A stretch of 64,000 bases of DNA, taken from contig OU342630.1 in the NCBI GenBank assembly GCA_910589415.1, forward strand, positions 26,073,867-26,137,866. The letters are read 5' to 3'. The position numbers and the translations under genes were made by a program. The notes beneath the pieces are model-generated. The model searched no databases, had not been told where the DNA came from, and saw only the letters and a list, made by a program, of their open reading frames with translations. The DNA is from Malachius bipustulatus (Eukaryota > Arthropoda > Insecta > Coleoptera > Melyridae). Shown piece by piece: positions 55,152 to 64,000 of this stretch (position 1 is the first letter of the stretch; each line of letters begins with the position of its first letter).

Positions 55152-56009
55152 CTAGGAAACATGGTATTTTCCACGGGAACTGTATTTTTTGAAGGGTGTC
55201 ATTTATTTTCAAAGTATTGTTGAAATATTCTTAATACGTATAAGCCGTTCACTTTTTATTGACTAAATAGCAGGCTTTGAAATTATGTTTTAGTGTTGAC
55301 CAAAATTAAAAGTCCCTAGATATTTATCGCAATTTTCGCAAATATCAGCTGATTGAAATATTAAAGGTTTAGTAGACACTGACGTTGTAAAATTGTATGG
55401 ATATGATTCAGAGCGTTGCTGTCTAATTAAACTTTATAGTATGTAATGTAGGGATTTTTAATTACTCCGAACGATCAGTCACATCCAAGGAGTCTTAACT
55501 AAGAGAGATTATTGTACATAAATGGATAAACTGGCAACAGTACAGCGCCCACCTCCAACCTATCAGGAACTAACTACCTCTGGCATTCATGGTTACCATG
55601 GATCAATTACTCTATAAAGAACAATAATACGAAACAATAAAAAGCTAAAATCAATGGTATCTAAAGTGAAATGAAAATGTTACCTGTGAAAAACCCGAAA
55701 TTTCAATTTATTCAGATTTTTATTGAATCAAAAGTCCAGCAGAAAAAGAACTTTTGTGGAGCTGACGATGGAAGGGTGATGAATATGGAAATCCATCGTG
55801 AGAAGAGCAGGATGCAGTTCATAACATTAAGATCAGATCAATGCAGTTGAAAAGCACCTAATGGATAGGCAAAGGGATAGGCAACAGATCATCGTACACG
55901 GGTGTTTAGAACATTGTACCCTGCCCCGATATGACATGAGAAAAATACGCAGAACAGGTATAAAGGTATCGAGTGAGTCAAAAATCATTTTGAAAAAATC
56001 GTCGCAATA
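55152..56009. other. Lipase intron, unassigned
   Basis: No element or exon recognised before the MITE at 56010. The only notable feature is AT richness with scattered short direct words. Confidence 0.4.
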
Positions 56010-56761
56010 CAGGGTGTCCCAAGATTTCTTTATCAAAGGATATCCGCGTTATTTAAAAAAATAAACAAATGAAATTCGGGAAATTTCAACCATACCCCTA
56101 AGGCTTTGCAGCTGCACCCTCAATGTCGCTTTACGCCTTTCCACCCCTAAGTAATCATCCCCTACTTTTTTTTTTTTCAAATGACACCCCCATATTTTTT
56201 TTGCTCGGCAAGATTCTTGACTTCTTTCTGAATATATTGTTATACGATTTTTTCAAATCGAGACATATCTAGCACGCCGAAAACAATATAATATCATAAC
56301 AAACGAGGGTTGTCAAGGAGTTGTAATTTCTTGTTTTTTGTGTTAATGTTTCCTCCAACCACCTTAACTAGTAATACCGGTGTTACTGGTATAGGCGTTA
56401 ATAATAATAATTGCTTCTGTGGTTTTAATGTCATATTAAATGTTAATTGTTATTCCTTGACAACCCTCGTTTGTTATGATATTATATTGTTTTTAGCGTG
56501 CTAGATATGTCCCGATTTAAAAAAATCATGTGACATTGTATTCAGAAAGAAGTCAACAATCTTGTCGAGCAAAAAAAATATGGGGGTGTCATTTGAAAAA
56601 AAAAAGTAGGGGATGATTACTTAGGGGTGGAAAGGCGCAAAGGGAGATTGAGGGTGCAGCTGCAAAGCCTTAGGGGTATGGTTGAAATTTCCCGAATTTC
56701 ATTTGTTTATTTTTTGAAATAACGCGAATATCCCTTGATAAAGAAATCTTGGGACACCCTG
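56010..56761. mobile_element. 752-bp palindromic MITE, right TA lost
   Basis: Left end CAGGGTGTCCCAAGATTTCT after TA. The right end is its complement at 56761 but is followed by AAAA instead of TA. The arms continue for about 290 bases (GCAGCTGCA, TGATTACTTAGGGGTGG, ACAACCCTCGTTTGTTATGA and complements) around a 160-base centre. No coding content. Confidence 0.7.
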
Positions 56762-57189
56762 AAAACCTTTCTCGGGTAACTTCAAGACGAATATAGCTTC
56801 AGAAAAACCGTTCACAATTTTGATCTCCATGACGAGTTTAAAGAACACAATTTCAGAATAATCGTTTAGAAAAAATGTCATTAAAAAGCGTGCACACTGG
56901 TTAGCATGACTATTAGAAATTGTCATTGTGTAAAATTGACATTTTATAAGTATGTAGAAATGTGCAAAGCAAAAAATCACATGCCCATGCCTTGTTCATT
57001 TGATCATAATCTGATTTTCCTCCGAAAGAAAACAACAAAATTAGACAAATTCCCTGCAATTTTGAACCATCTTGACAAACAGTCTCAGCTTTCTTCCGTA
57101 GGACGATACCAAACCTTCCAGGTATTTCGTAAATGAGTAAAAATTTCATTATCTCCTGAAAAAGTGATAACGTTAATAATTAGGTATTA
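56762..57189. other. Lipase intron, unassigned
   Basis: No recognisable element. Small frames on both strands overlap and are not supported. Confidence 0.4.
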
Positions 57190-57720
57190 TACAGGGTGTC
57201 TCTGAAAGGTGCGGAAAAAAGCTACCACAAATTCCTGAGGCCTAAATAAGCCGATCTAACCTAACTTATCTCTGTCCAAAAGTGGATGATTTCGGAGATA
57301 CAGGGTGTCAAAAGTTCAATTTGGTTTCCGTTTTTCTTAAATAACTTTTTTAATAATTGGTATATTTTCACAATATTCGGCTGAAGGGGCTTTTGTGGGG
57401 TGAAAAATTAAAAACTGCAATCATTTTTATTCTAAAATCTAGAGAGCGCCACCTGTAGTACCTTGAACACATTCAAAACGAACTATCTTTTTTGGGCCAC
57501 TCTGTATTTAACTTTTAAATAAAAATTCTTATTCTCCAACGTCTTTTACCAAAAAAAGGCATACGTGGTAAGAGTTGATTTGAGCAGCCGTTTCTGAGAT
57601 ATCTGGATTTAAGAAAATCACTACGTGCATGGCCAGGCCTAAGTAAGTAGTTATTAATAATTGTAATAATTGAACACAATTTGAAGCGAAGGCATTGAAT
57701 TAAAATTATTTTACTTAAAG

Positions 57721-58025
57721 GCCATACCAGGTTTCAGGTGTGAGCTACCTCTCACACGAGCTCTCACATATGCCTGTGGTGCGCGTACTGTTGAAGTTCA
57801 CTCTTTTGGGGCCACCCTTTTTATCGGAAGAGTCCGAAAGGCACTATTTGAGAAGTATTACGAGGCATAGTACTATGCGCTGCTTTTCCATTGCCTTCCA
57901 CAAGGTGCATCCCGATTTTGGCTCGAGTAGCACTACAAATACTGTTCGGCTGCTGGTGAGTTTCGAACCAAGGTTTACCGGCTGGTGGACGAACGCTCTA
58001 TTCTATTCACTACACCACGGGACCC
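57721..58025 (-). mobile_element. tRNA-derived SINE nested in the transposon
   Basis: On the - strand the head reads GGGTCCCGTGGTGTAGTGAA (box A-like) and GGTTCGAAACTC (box B), the internal promoter of tRNA-derived SINEs. It is followed by a roughly 230-bp body. Flanks ACTTAAAG (57713-57720) and ACTTAACG (58026-58033) form a 7-of-8 duplication. It lies in the left part of the dead transposon, so it is younger. The A-box spacing is relaxed, so a working promoter is not assured. Box B and the following CTCACC match the SINE at 63520. Confidence 0.65.
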
Positions 58026-58120
58026 ACTTAACGAATTTACATCAACGATATCACTGTCACTATAAAGCAAGTAAGTAATTGGTGTCAAATTTAATCTAAA
58101 AAAACAAATTTACTTTAGTA

Positions 58121-59230
58121 ATGGCCGTACAGTATACTAATGAAGAAATGAACGATATGTTATTGGTTTTTGGATATTCCCAAGGAAATGGTTTAGAATC
58201 TTGCAGATTATCAGTGAACGATTTCCGAATCGTCGTTTACCAAACCATAAAACCTTTAATGAAAGACGTCTTCGTGAAACAAGGTAGGTTTACGCCTGTT
58301 TCTATTAATTAAGGTCGTGCACGTACGATAAGAACTCCAGAGGTTGAGGAAGATATTTTAAATAGGATTGAAGAAAATCCTAAACTCAGCACCAGACGAT
58401 TGCGCTTAGAGCTAGGTGTATGCAAAGATACTGTTAACAGGGTGACCAGAGAACAATTACTGCACCCATTTCATGTTGAACGGGTATAAGACCTTTTACC
58501 CCATGATTATGAACCACGTCTAGCTTTCTGCCGGTTCATTTCCAAGAAGAATCAGGATAGGAACTTTACATAAGGAATTTTATTCACAGATGAAGCCTGT
58601 TTCACGCGGAGGGGCATAACTAATTTGCACAATGTACATGTCTATGCTGGAGAAAATCCTCATGCGGTTAAAGTAAGCCATTACTTATCAAAAGTAAGCC
58701 ATTATCAGCATGAGTTGAAGATAAATGTGTGGGCAGGAATCATAGACACTTTCATAATTGGTCCTGTCATTTTACCACCTCGACTTAATGGCGAAAATTA
58801 TTTGGAACATCTGCAAAACGAATTACCACACTTGTTTGATCCCCTGCCCTTGGAACTTCAAAGATGAATGTGGTTTATGCATGACGGTGCTCCTCCACAT
58901 TTTTCGATAAATGTACGTAATTCTTTGAGCGAACAGTATCCAAATAGATGGATAGGTAGAGCCAATGATGCACCCACAAGTTGGCCAGCTCGATCGCCTG
59001 CTATGACACCGATGGATTACTTTTTATGGGGAACTTTGAAAACCCTTGTGTATTCTAGGCCATAGGAAATACAGAAGGTTAATTAAGGAGACGTATTGAA
59101 ACCGGAATGGACGTTTTGAAAAATGATCACGAAATGTTCCAAAGAGTTCAATTTAATTTTTTAAAACGTATAAGTCTTTGTATACACGAAAATGGAAGTC
59201 ATTTTGAACATTTGATAAAAGCATTTTTTT
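58121..59230 (+). pseudogene. Broken transposase (Tc1/mariner superfamily, HTH plus DDE)
   Basis: Starts MAVQYTNEEMNDMLLVFGYS, an insect transposase N-terminal helix-turn-helix. After a break it continues RTIRTPEVEEDILNRIEENP and STRRLRLELGV. The catalytic core has FTDEACFTRRG (first Asp), INVWAGI, MWFMHDGAPPHFS (second Asp) and SPAMTPMDYFLWG, where SPDL is usual (Asp to Ala) though a later Asp remains. In-frame stops occur at 58310, about 58486, 58571, 58865 and 59063, and one segment (KVSHY) is duplicated. It cannot make a full enzyme. Confidence 0.85.
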
Positions 59231-59882
59231 TAATTAAATTAAACTAAATTTTTGTTGTTGATAAATCTCTTATTGACTGTTTTAACTAAAGTACCTATAA
59301 AGTTAAATCCACATTTATGTACCTAGTCGTTTTTTGTAGCTTTCAGTGACAGTTATTTTAATTCAACGCCTTTGCTCCAAATTGTGTTCAATTAATACAA
59401 TTACTTACTTAGGCCTGGCCATGCACGTAGTGATTTTCTTAAATCCAGATATCTCAGAAACGGCTGCTCAAATCAACTCTTACCACGTATGCCTTTTTTT
59501 GGTAAAAGACGTTGGAGAATAAGAATTTTTATTTAAAAGTTAAATACAGAGTGACCCAAAAAAGATAGTTCGTTTTGAATGTGTTCAAGGTACCACAGGT
59601 GGCGCTCTCTAGATTTTACAATAAAAATGATTGCAGTTTTTAATTTTTCACCCCACAAAAGCCCCTTCAGCCGAATATTGTGAAAATATACCAATTATTA
59701 AAAAAGTTATTTAAGAATAACGGAAACCAAATTGAACTTTTGACACCCTGTATCTCCGAAATCATCCACTTTTGGACGGAGATAAATTGGGTTAGATCGG
59801 CTTATTTAGGCCTCAGGAATTTGTGGTAGCTTTTTTTCCGCACCTTTCAGAGACACCCTGTATATTCTCAGCTGATTCTTAC

Positions 59883-60130
59883 TCACTTCAATAATCTTCC
59901 ATTTCCACGTGATCAAGCGATAAATTAAAGCACACTCGTTAACGAAAACAGCAGGAGCTAGAAGAGCAGAGAAACGAATTTTTCCATTATATTCTGGTTT
60001 CATTGAAGTCATTACAAAAAAAGAAGCTGCGCCCTGAGAGTGTCCGATATAAAACAGTTTCTCTTGATTTGTTTGCGAGAGGATATAATCAATCGTGTTT
60101 GGAATATCATAAATCCCCATTTCATGCCAG
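59883..60130 (-). CDS. Acid lipase exon (GHSQG nucleophile elbow)
   Basis: A 248-bp exon on the - strand after acceptor TTACCAG. It completes a Ser codon, then WHEMGIYDIPNTIDYILSQT, NQEKLFYIGHSQGAASFFVM and TSMKPEYNGKIRFSALLAPA. GHSQG holds the catalytic Ser of acid/gastric-type lipases, and WHEMG.YD.P is the usual sequence just upstream. The donor is GTGA|GTAAG at 59882 (phase 1, fitting 55151) or four bases earlier. Exons for the N-terminal part (signal peptide, oxyanion loop) are not found up to 64000. The intron that follows begins with a transposon only about 20 bases away. Confidence 0.95.
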
Positions 60131-60215
60131 CTGGTAATAACATATTTACGTTAATGATATTTAATTAACATTTTACTCTTATATTCGAAAGTCAATGTTA
60201 ATTAAGCTCTAAGTA

Positions 60216-60640
60216 CAGTGGTGTTCAAATAAAACTGGGATAACTTTCATAATGCAACTCTCGATCCCACTTGCTCATATAAAACTGGGACAACTTATTT
60301 ATTGTGTTGTATTTGTGACTTCCAGCATGTTAGAACTGGATATTAGCATATTTCTTTAAATCCTTTGGCGATGCTTGACAAAAGGAGATCTATTAAAATT
60401 TATTGCAGTAACAAGAGGTAATTTAATTTTAATCATAAAGGATCAACTTAAAAATAAGAAATGTAATTTATATTTTTGGAATTTTTAATTTTTTGACAAA
60501 TAGACTGTCGTTGTCAACTTTGCTAAATCTTTGCTAACTGCATGGAAAACAGATGGAAACCATGGAAACATTGTTCAATTTATAAGCGAAATATACACTA
60601 TAAAATTAAAACTGCCCCAGTTTTATTTCAACAGGGCACT
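60216..60640. mobile_element. Tc1-like MITE (CAGTGGTGTTCAAATAAAACTGGG ends)
   Basis: The left end after TA and a partly degraded inverted right end (CCCCAGTTTTATTTCAACAG) enclose about 425 bp without coding potential. A second AAAACTGGGACAA word near 60285 lies inside. The ends resemble those of Tc1-type elements. Confidence 0.55.
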
Positions 60641-61790
60641 TGAGAATACTGTCCGTTCAATCTAGTAAAACTCTTTTTATCAACGCTTTCGATATATTTG
60701 CCATATTTTTATCAGTGATAAATTTATTCAGAATTTTCATTATAATAAACTTAAAACAGATAGGTTACATGGAATTTTGGTAACATCATAAAAGACATAC
60801 ATACTGGAAACTTGTAAATAGGTCATAGGGTTTTAACATGCAAATTCAGTTTTGTGCAAATAATATCTCAAGGTTTATCTTTAGCGAAAAATTTAGAGAT
60901 AATAGTTTTTGACAATACCGATTTGTATTTAACGAGTGATTCTTCAGTTGAAACATTTCACTGATAATGTTTTTGGGTCTGGAATTTTGTGAGCCTTCAT
61001 TAAAGAAGTCAAAGAAAACAACCAGCGAGTAATAAGGAACATTGGGCTAATCTCCGTTAGGGAAATCGCAAAGATGTGAAATGATGTTGTTGTTTTTCCG
61101 TTCTATGATGACATCTTAGTTCTGACATTGTTATCTATGTTACTTGGAATGATAGGGGGATGCATGAGATCTGTGGAACCTTGGAGGTGATTAATTTAGT
61201 GCCCGTAAACATGTCGGCTGCAGTGATGCTTAGATTATTCAGCACTGGGGAAAAGTCAATAGTACCAGGAAGGTTTCATGGTCTGCAGCAGCGGTGTCAG
61301 TAGGTTAATGTGTTTTAAGAACGAAGTTAGCATTGGGAGCTTTAAACTCCACCCAAAAATCACTCACAATGACTATGTGACCAATCACCAGAACTCAGAA
61401 ATGGGCTAGATGAATAAAAAAAGATGGGTAACTACCAAATCGCTTACGAGCAAATCAAATATGTAAACATACTTTAAGAACAAACTGACTAAGGTCGCCA
61501 CTACTAAGAAAGAGTAAGGTCTCTGGCGTAGAGCAACCAAGAAAAGTTACCCACAAATAATATAGGTACGAGTATAATGTATATTATAAATGAAGCGGGG
61601 ATATAAACTTAATGTTCTCAAAGAAAGGCAGGTTTTGAATAAACGAGGGAAGACAACACTGTTCCGGGAGCTATATCAAGCACGTCTCTAGAATCGCCAA
61701 ATTCAGCTCGGGGTATTATGTCAGGTTTTCGAACACTGCAATTGATCCAAACAAGGCAATGAAATAGACCACTTGAGTCTGATAAACTAA
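60641..61790. other. Unassigned; no lipase exon recognised
   Basis: I searched the - strand for the N-terminal lipase motifs and saw none. The - strand frame at 61618-61803 is open but matches no family that I know. Confidence 0.4.
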
Positions 61791-61940
61791 TGCCCGTATT
61801 CACAAACGATTATTTCCTAAATAATTACGTAATTATTTAAATGAGTGAGATGGAGATATGCAGTTTTTTTTGCAATAGAATGAGATGGTGATAATTGATT
61901 ACGAAATTATTTAGGAATTTATCGTTTGTGAATTCGGGCA
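61791..61940. repeat. 150-bp MITE with TGCCCGTATTCACAAACG ends
   Basis: TGCCCGTATTCACAAACG at the left and its near-exact complement at the right. The next bases (AAATAATT) also pair. The short ends are similar in style to the GGCCCGTATTCATCTG end at 18336. Confidence 0.65.
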
Positions 61941-62631
61941 TAAAACTGGTAAAAAAGAACGGTTTTCGATCTTTCGGAAATCAATAATATGTTATGTACT
62001 AATGTAAAAAGATTCTAACTGGCAAATAAGGATTAAGAAAATGAAAGATTGAGACTAGTGATCCTAAAAAAAAACCTAGTTGACAACAGTGTTAATTAGT
62101 CTGAAAAATGTATGAAAGCTTTGAAATACTTTTCTCCTCCTCTTATTTTTATCTTTGATAAAATCAACTACGACAAAAGAATAATATGAATACCGTTGAA
62201 TCTTTCAATGCAGTGTTTATGTTTTTTGCCTACTCCTGGCATACTTCATAAAATAACTGCGTAGGGGTTACTTTATGTAACTGCGTCACAACTTTGACGG
62301 TCCTCTGCTTTTCTAGACGATCACAGATGATTTCTCTTAGGGATCATCAGGCCTGGGGAGTTAACGGTTACAACATTGTGGATTGTTGTCTTGTTTATGA
62401 TTATGTAATAATGAGAAAGTGCTTTTAAGTCAAATTAGACAAATTTAATTGAAATTACTTTAAAGATTTTGCGTAACTACTCACTATCTATGTAAATGTA
62501 AGTACAGTTAAATAATTTTCTAAATAGCCTGGCAAGGTGATATTCGTTAATGCTACTCGTACGTCGTAGCATAGAACATTATTATGGTACTAAAAATGAC
62601 AAGTTAAATTTGAAGGTTATTAAAGAGACAA
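61941..62631. other. Unassigned
   Basis: No exon or repeat recognised on either strand in about 690 bases. Confidence 0.35.
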
Positions 62632-62873
62632 ATTCCCGTTTACACGAACGTAATTAAAAAATTGTGAGATAATTACCTATTTTAAAATGTCCTGTAAACC
62701 AAAATATTGGTCTGATATTGCTGAAAACAAACTTTACTTCTTTTTAGAAGAGTTAATTACTGATAGAAAATTAAATATCACTAACAATATTCACCATATT
62801 TCCAAAATTTGAAATTTAAAATCAGTAATTAGGTATCTGAAATATTTTTAATTACGTTCGTGCAACCGGCCTC
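62632..62873. repeat. 240-bp MITE
   Basis: CCCGTTTACACGAACGTAATTA and the complement of TAATTACGTTCGTGCAACCGG form the ends. An inner TAATTACCTATTTTAAA/TTTAAAATCAGTAATTAGGTA pair extends the arms. No coding content. Confidence 0.6.
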
Positions 62874-63507
62874 AATTGAACATTTCTGATATTAAGAGGA
62901 TTCAGAAACAATAAATTAATATTTTATATTTTATATTTAATATTTGATTACACAGCTTTGTTGTCAACTTTTTTATCCAATAAAACTGATTATTTTTCTG
63001 TTTACATCTGTCAGTTTTTAGATTTAATTTCTAATTTTATGAAATAAAATTAAAATTAACGAAAGTGATATAGAGATTATCTAGAAGAGTAAACAAAATT
63101 CCAAAGTACCTACCGAAGCAAAGAAGCCATACAGCAGATGATGATGATGGTGGCAAATTAGTTCAATATTTTGAAGATGATCGTTGTAGTCTTCTTCCCT
63201 CTGCAGTTGTAGGTTCTACATCTAATAAGATGTAGAATCTAAGATCTAAGATCATCTAAGATCTAAGGCTAAATTCTACTCAGATAACTGACAGAATCAT
63301 TGACTGAAGACTATGGAAATGTTTCACTTCCTTCGCATGTCTACTCTTTCTGAGAAGATGAATGATGAGTGGATGAACAGAATTTACCTCAACATTCTGA
63401 ACTTATACATATATCTGCAGTCTGAATTTCATCCTATTATCTAATGATGCTGGTGTATGCAGACCTATTCGAAATTTTCAAAATCTGATTTATTCGACAT
63501 TTATAAG
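62874..63507. other. Unassigned with short AGATCTAAG direct repeats
   Basis: Several ATCTAAGATC words cluster at 63225-63275. No gene is recognised. Confidence 0.4.
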
Positions 63508-63519
63508 GTATTATTTATT

Positions 63520-63793
63520 TATTTATTTTTTTTTTTTAAAGAGGGAGCATCGGTCTTAACTGTGTAGGTAAGACATAGTCGCTCCACTTTGGTAATTTGG
63601 CTTCGAGAACGAACTCATACAGCCACAGACAATCTTTATTAAATATTAGCCTTTAAAACCTTCGATCGCTTGTTTTACTTTTCACAGGCATTCGAAAGAG
63701 AATCTGAAAAGTAAAGCGGGCCGAGGTGAGTTTCGAACCCGCGATCTATGGCTTCGTGAGCCAGCGGAGAACCACTAGGCCACGCAAGTCACT
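63520..63793 (-). mobile_element. tRNA-derived SINE with 12-bp target duplication
   Basis: Flanked by perfect GTATTATTTATT copies (63508-63519 and 63794-63805). On the - strand it begins with a tRNA-like head: TGGCCTAGTGGTT (box A) and GGTTCGAAACTC (box B) with a GGCT...AGCC stem between. A roughly 180-bp unrelated body and an A-rich (AAAT)n tail follow at 63535-63520. The missing acceptor-stem pairing and CCA context argue against a functional tRNA gene. Confidence 0.8.
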
Positions 63794-63805
63794 GTATTAT
63801 TTATT

Positions 63806-64000
63806 ATTATTATCATTTAATTTACATATTCGGAATTTTAAAATAGTAGTATATCCCATTTCAGACGTTTTTGAATTCAGAGTTGGCTATGGAAAATTCG
63901 AATTATGTTGGTACCTTTCCAAAAGCTGAGTTTTGAACTACCTTTGACAAGCTAAATTTTTTAAGGTTATGGATGTTTCTAATCAAATTTGACTTTGTTT
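63806..64000. other. Unassigned window end
   Basis: AT-rich sequence with no feature that I can support. Confidence 0.4.

Larger units (their letters stand above)
57192..59860 (+). mobile_element. 2.7-kb Tc1/mariner-superfamily transposon with ~520-bp inverted repeats
   Basis: TA-flanked, with ends CAGGGTGTCTCTGAAAGGTG and complement. The inverted repeats extend to about 57720 and 59335 (GAGAGCGCCACCTGTAGTAC and complement; TTGAACTTTTGACACCCTG). Between them lie a transposase pseudogene (58121-59230) and a SINE (57721-58025). Its right end stops about 20 bases from the splice donor of the lipase exon at 59883. Confidence 0.85.

Noticed and set aside
61618..61803. N-terminal lipase exon on the - strand
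   Set aside because: None of the expected lipase motifs (HGLL, WLGN.RGN, YS..H) are present and the frame shows no similarity that I can defend.
63717..63791. Functional tRNA gene on the - strand
   Set aside because: A and B boxes are good, but acceptor-stem pairing is absent, a body and A-rich tail follow, and a 12-bp duplication brackets the unit: it is a SINE.

Overview
This window is a piece of an AT-rich, intron-rich insect genome; I cannot name the species (a beetle is possible). The evidence is spliced exons with GT/AG borders, TA-flanked palindromic elements whose ends read CAGGGTG, insect-type non-LTR and Ty3/Gypsy-type LTR retrotransposons, and a Tc1/mariner-superfamily transposase relic. 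Only about 1.6 kb is ordinary host coding sequence. Most of the rest is transposon debris, much of it nested.

Two host genes are present. On the + strand, six exons (4001-4128, 11254-11412, 35298-35430, 36165-36383, 37585-37646, 42005-42172) encode the middle of a membrane adenylyl cyclase: the second half of the C1a catalytic domain, the C1b linker and the first membrane segment of the second cassette. The match is best to the Ac76E / ADCY2-like class. The 5' exons and the whole C2 half lie outside the window. On the - strand, five exons between 60130 and 47104 encode the C-terminal part of an acid (lysosomal-type) lipase. They include the GHSQG nucleophile elbow, the catalytic Asp and His exons, the stop codon and a polyadenylation signal. 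If the cyclase is intact, the lipase sits antisense inside one of its introns.

The 23.9-kb cyclase intron (11413-35297) is the most elaborate region. It holds a TTAA-flanked piggyBac-like element (13696-17010) with a TA-flanked palindromic element and a truncated LINE inside it. It also holds a second TTAA-flanked element (17112-18336), nested palindromic elements (20204-22735 and 21057-21998), and a near-full-length but broken non-LTR retrotransposon (about 23060-34003). A 7.6-kb LTR retrotransposon (25593-33205, 4-bp ACAT target duplication) split that non-LTR element. The LTR element carries LTRs, a Lys-type primer-binding site, gag, a GGGAAAC slippery site with an 11-bp stem just downstream, a protease whose catalytic Asp is Val, and then a second copy of the Gag zinc-knuckle module. 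It has no reverse transcriptase, RNase H or integrase.

Downstream, 42173-64000 holds a 536-bp solo LTR, a repeat-rich anonymous region (43886-47030), large palindromic elements (48480-49673, 56010-56761), an internally deleted LINE with a perfect 10-bp duplication (51719-52940), and a 2.7-kb dead transposon (57192-59860) that carries a tRNA-derived SINE. Several small MITEs and a second SINE (63520-63793) follow. A recurring oddity is that three TA-flanked elements sit exactly at the TA dyad of a larger palindrome.
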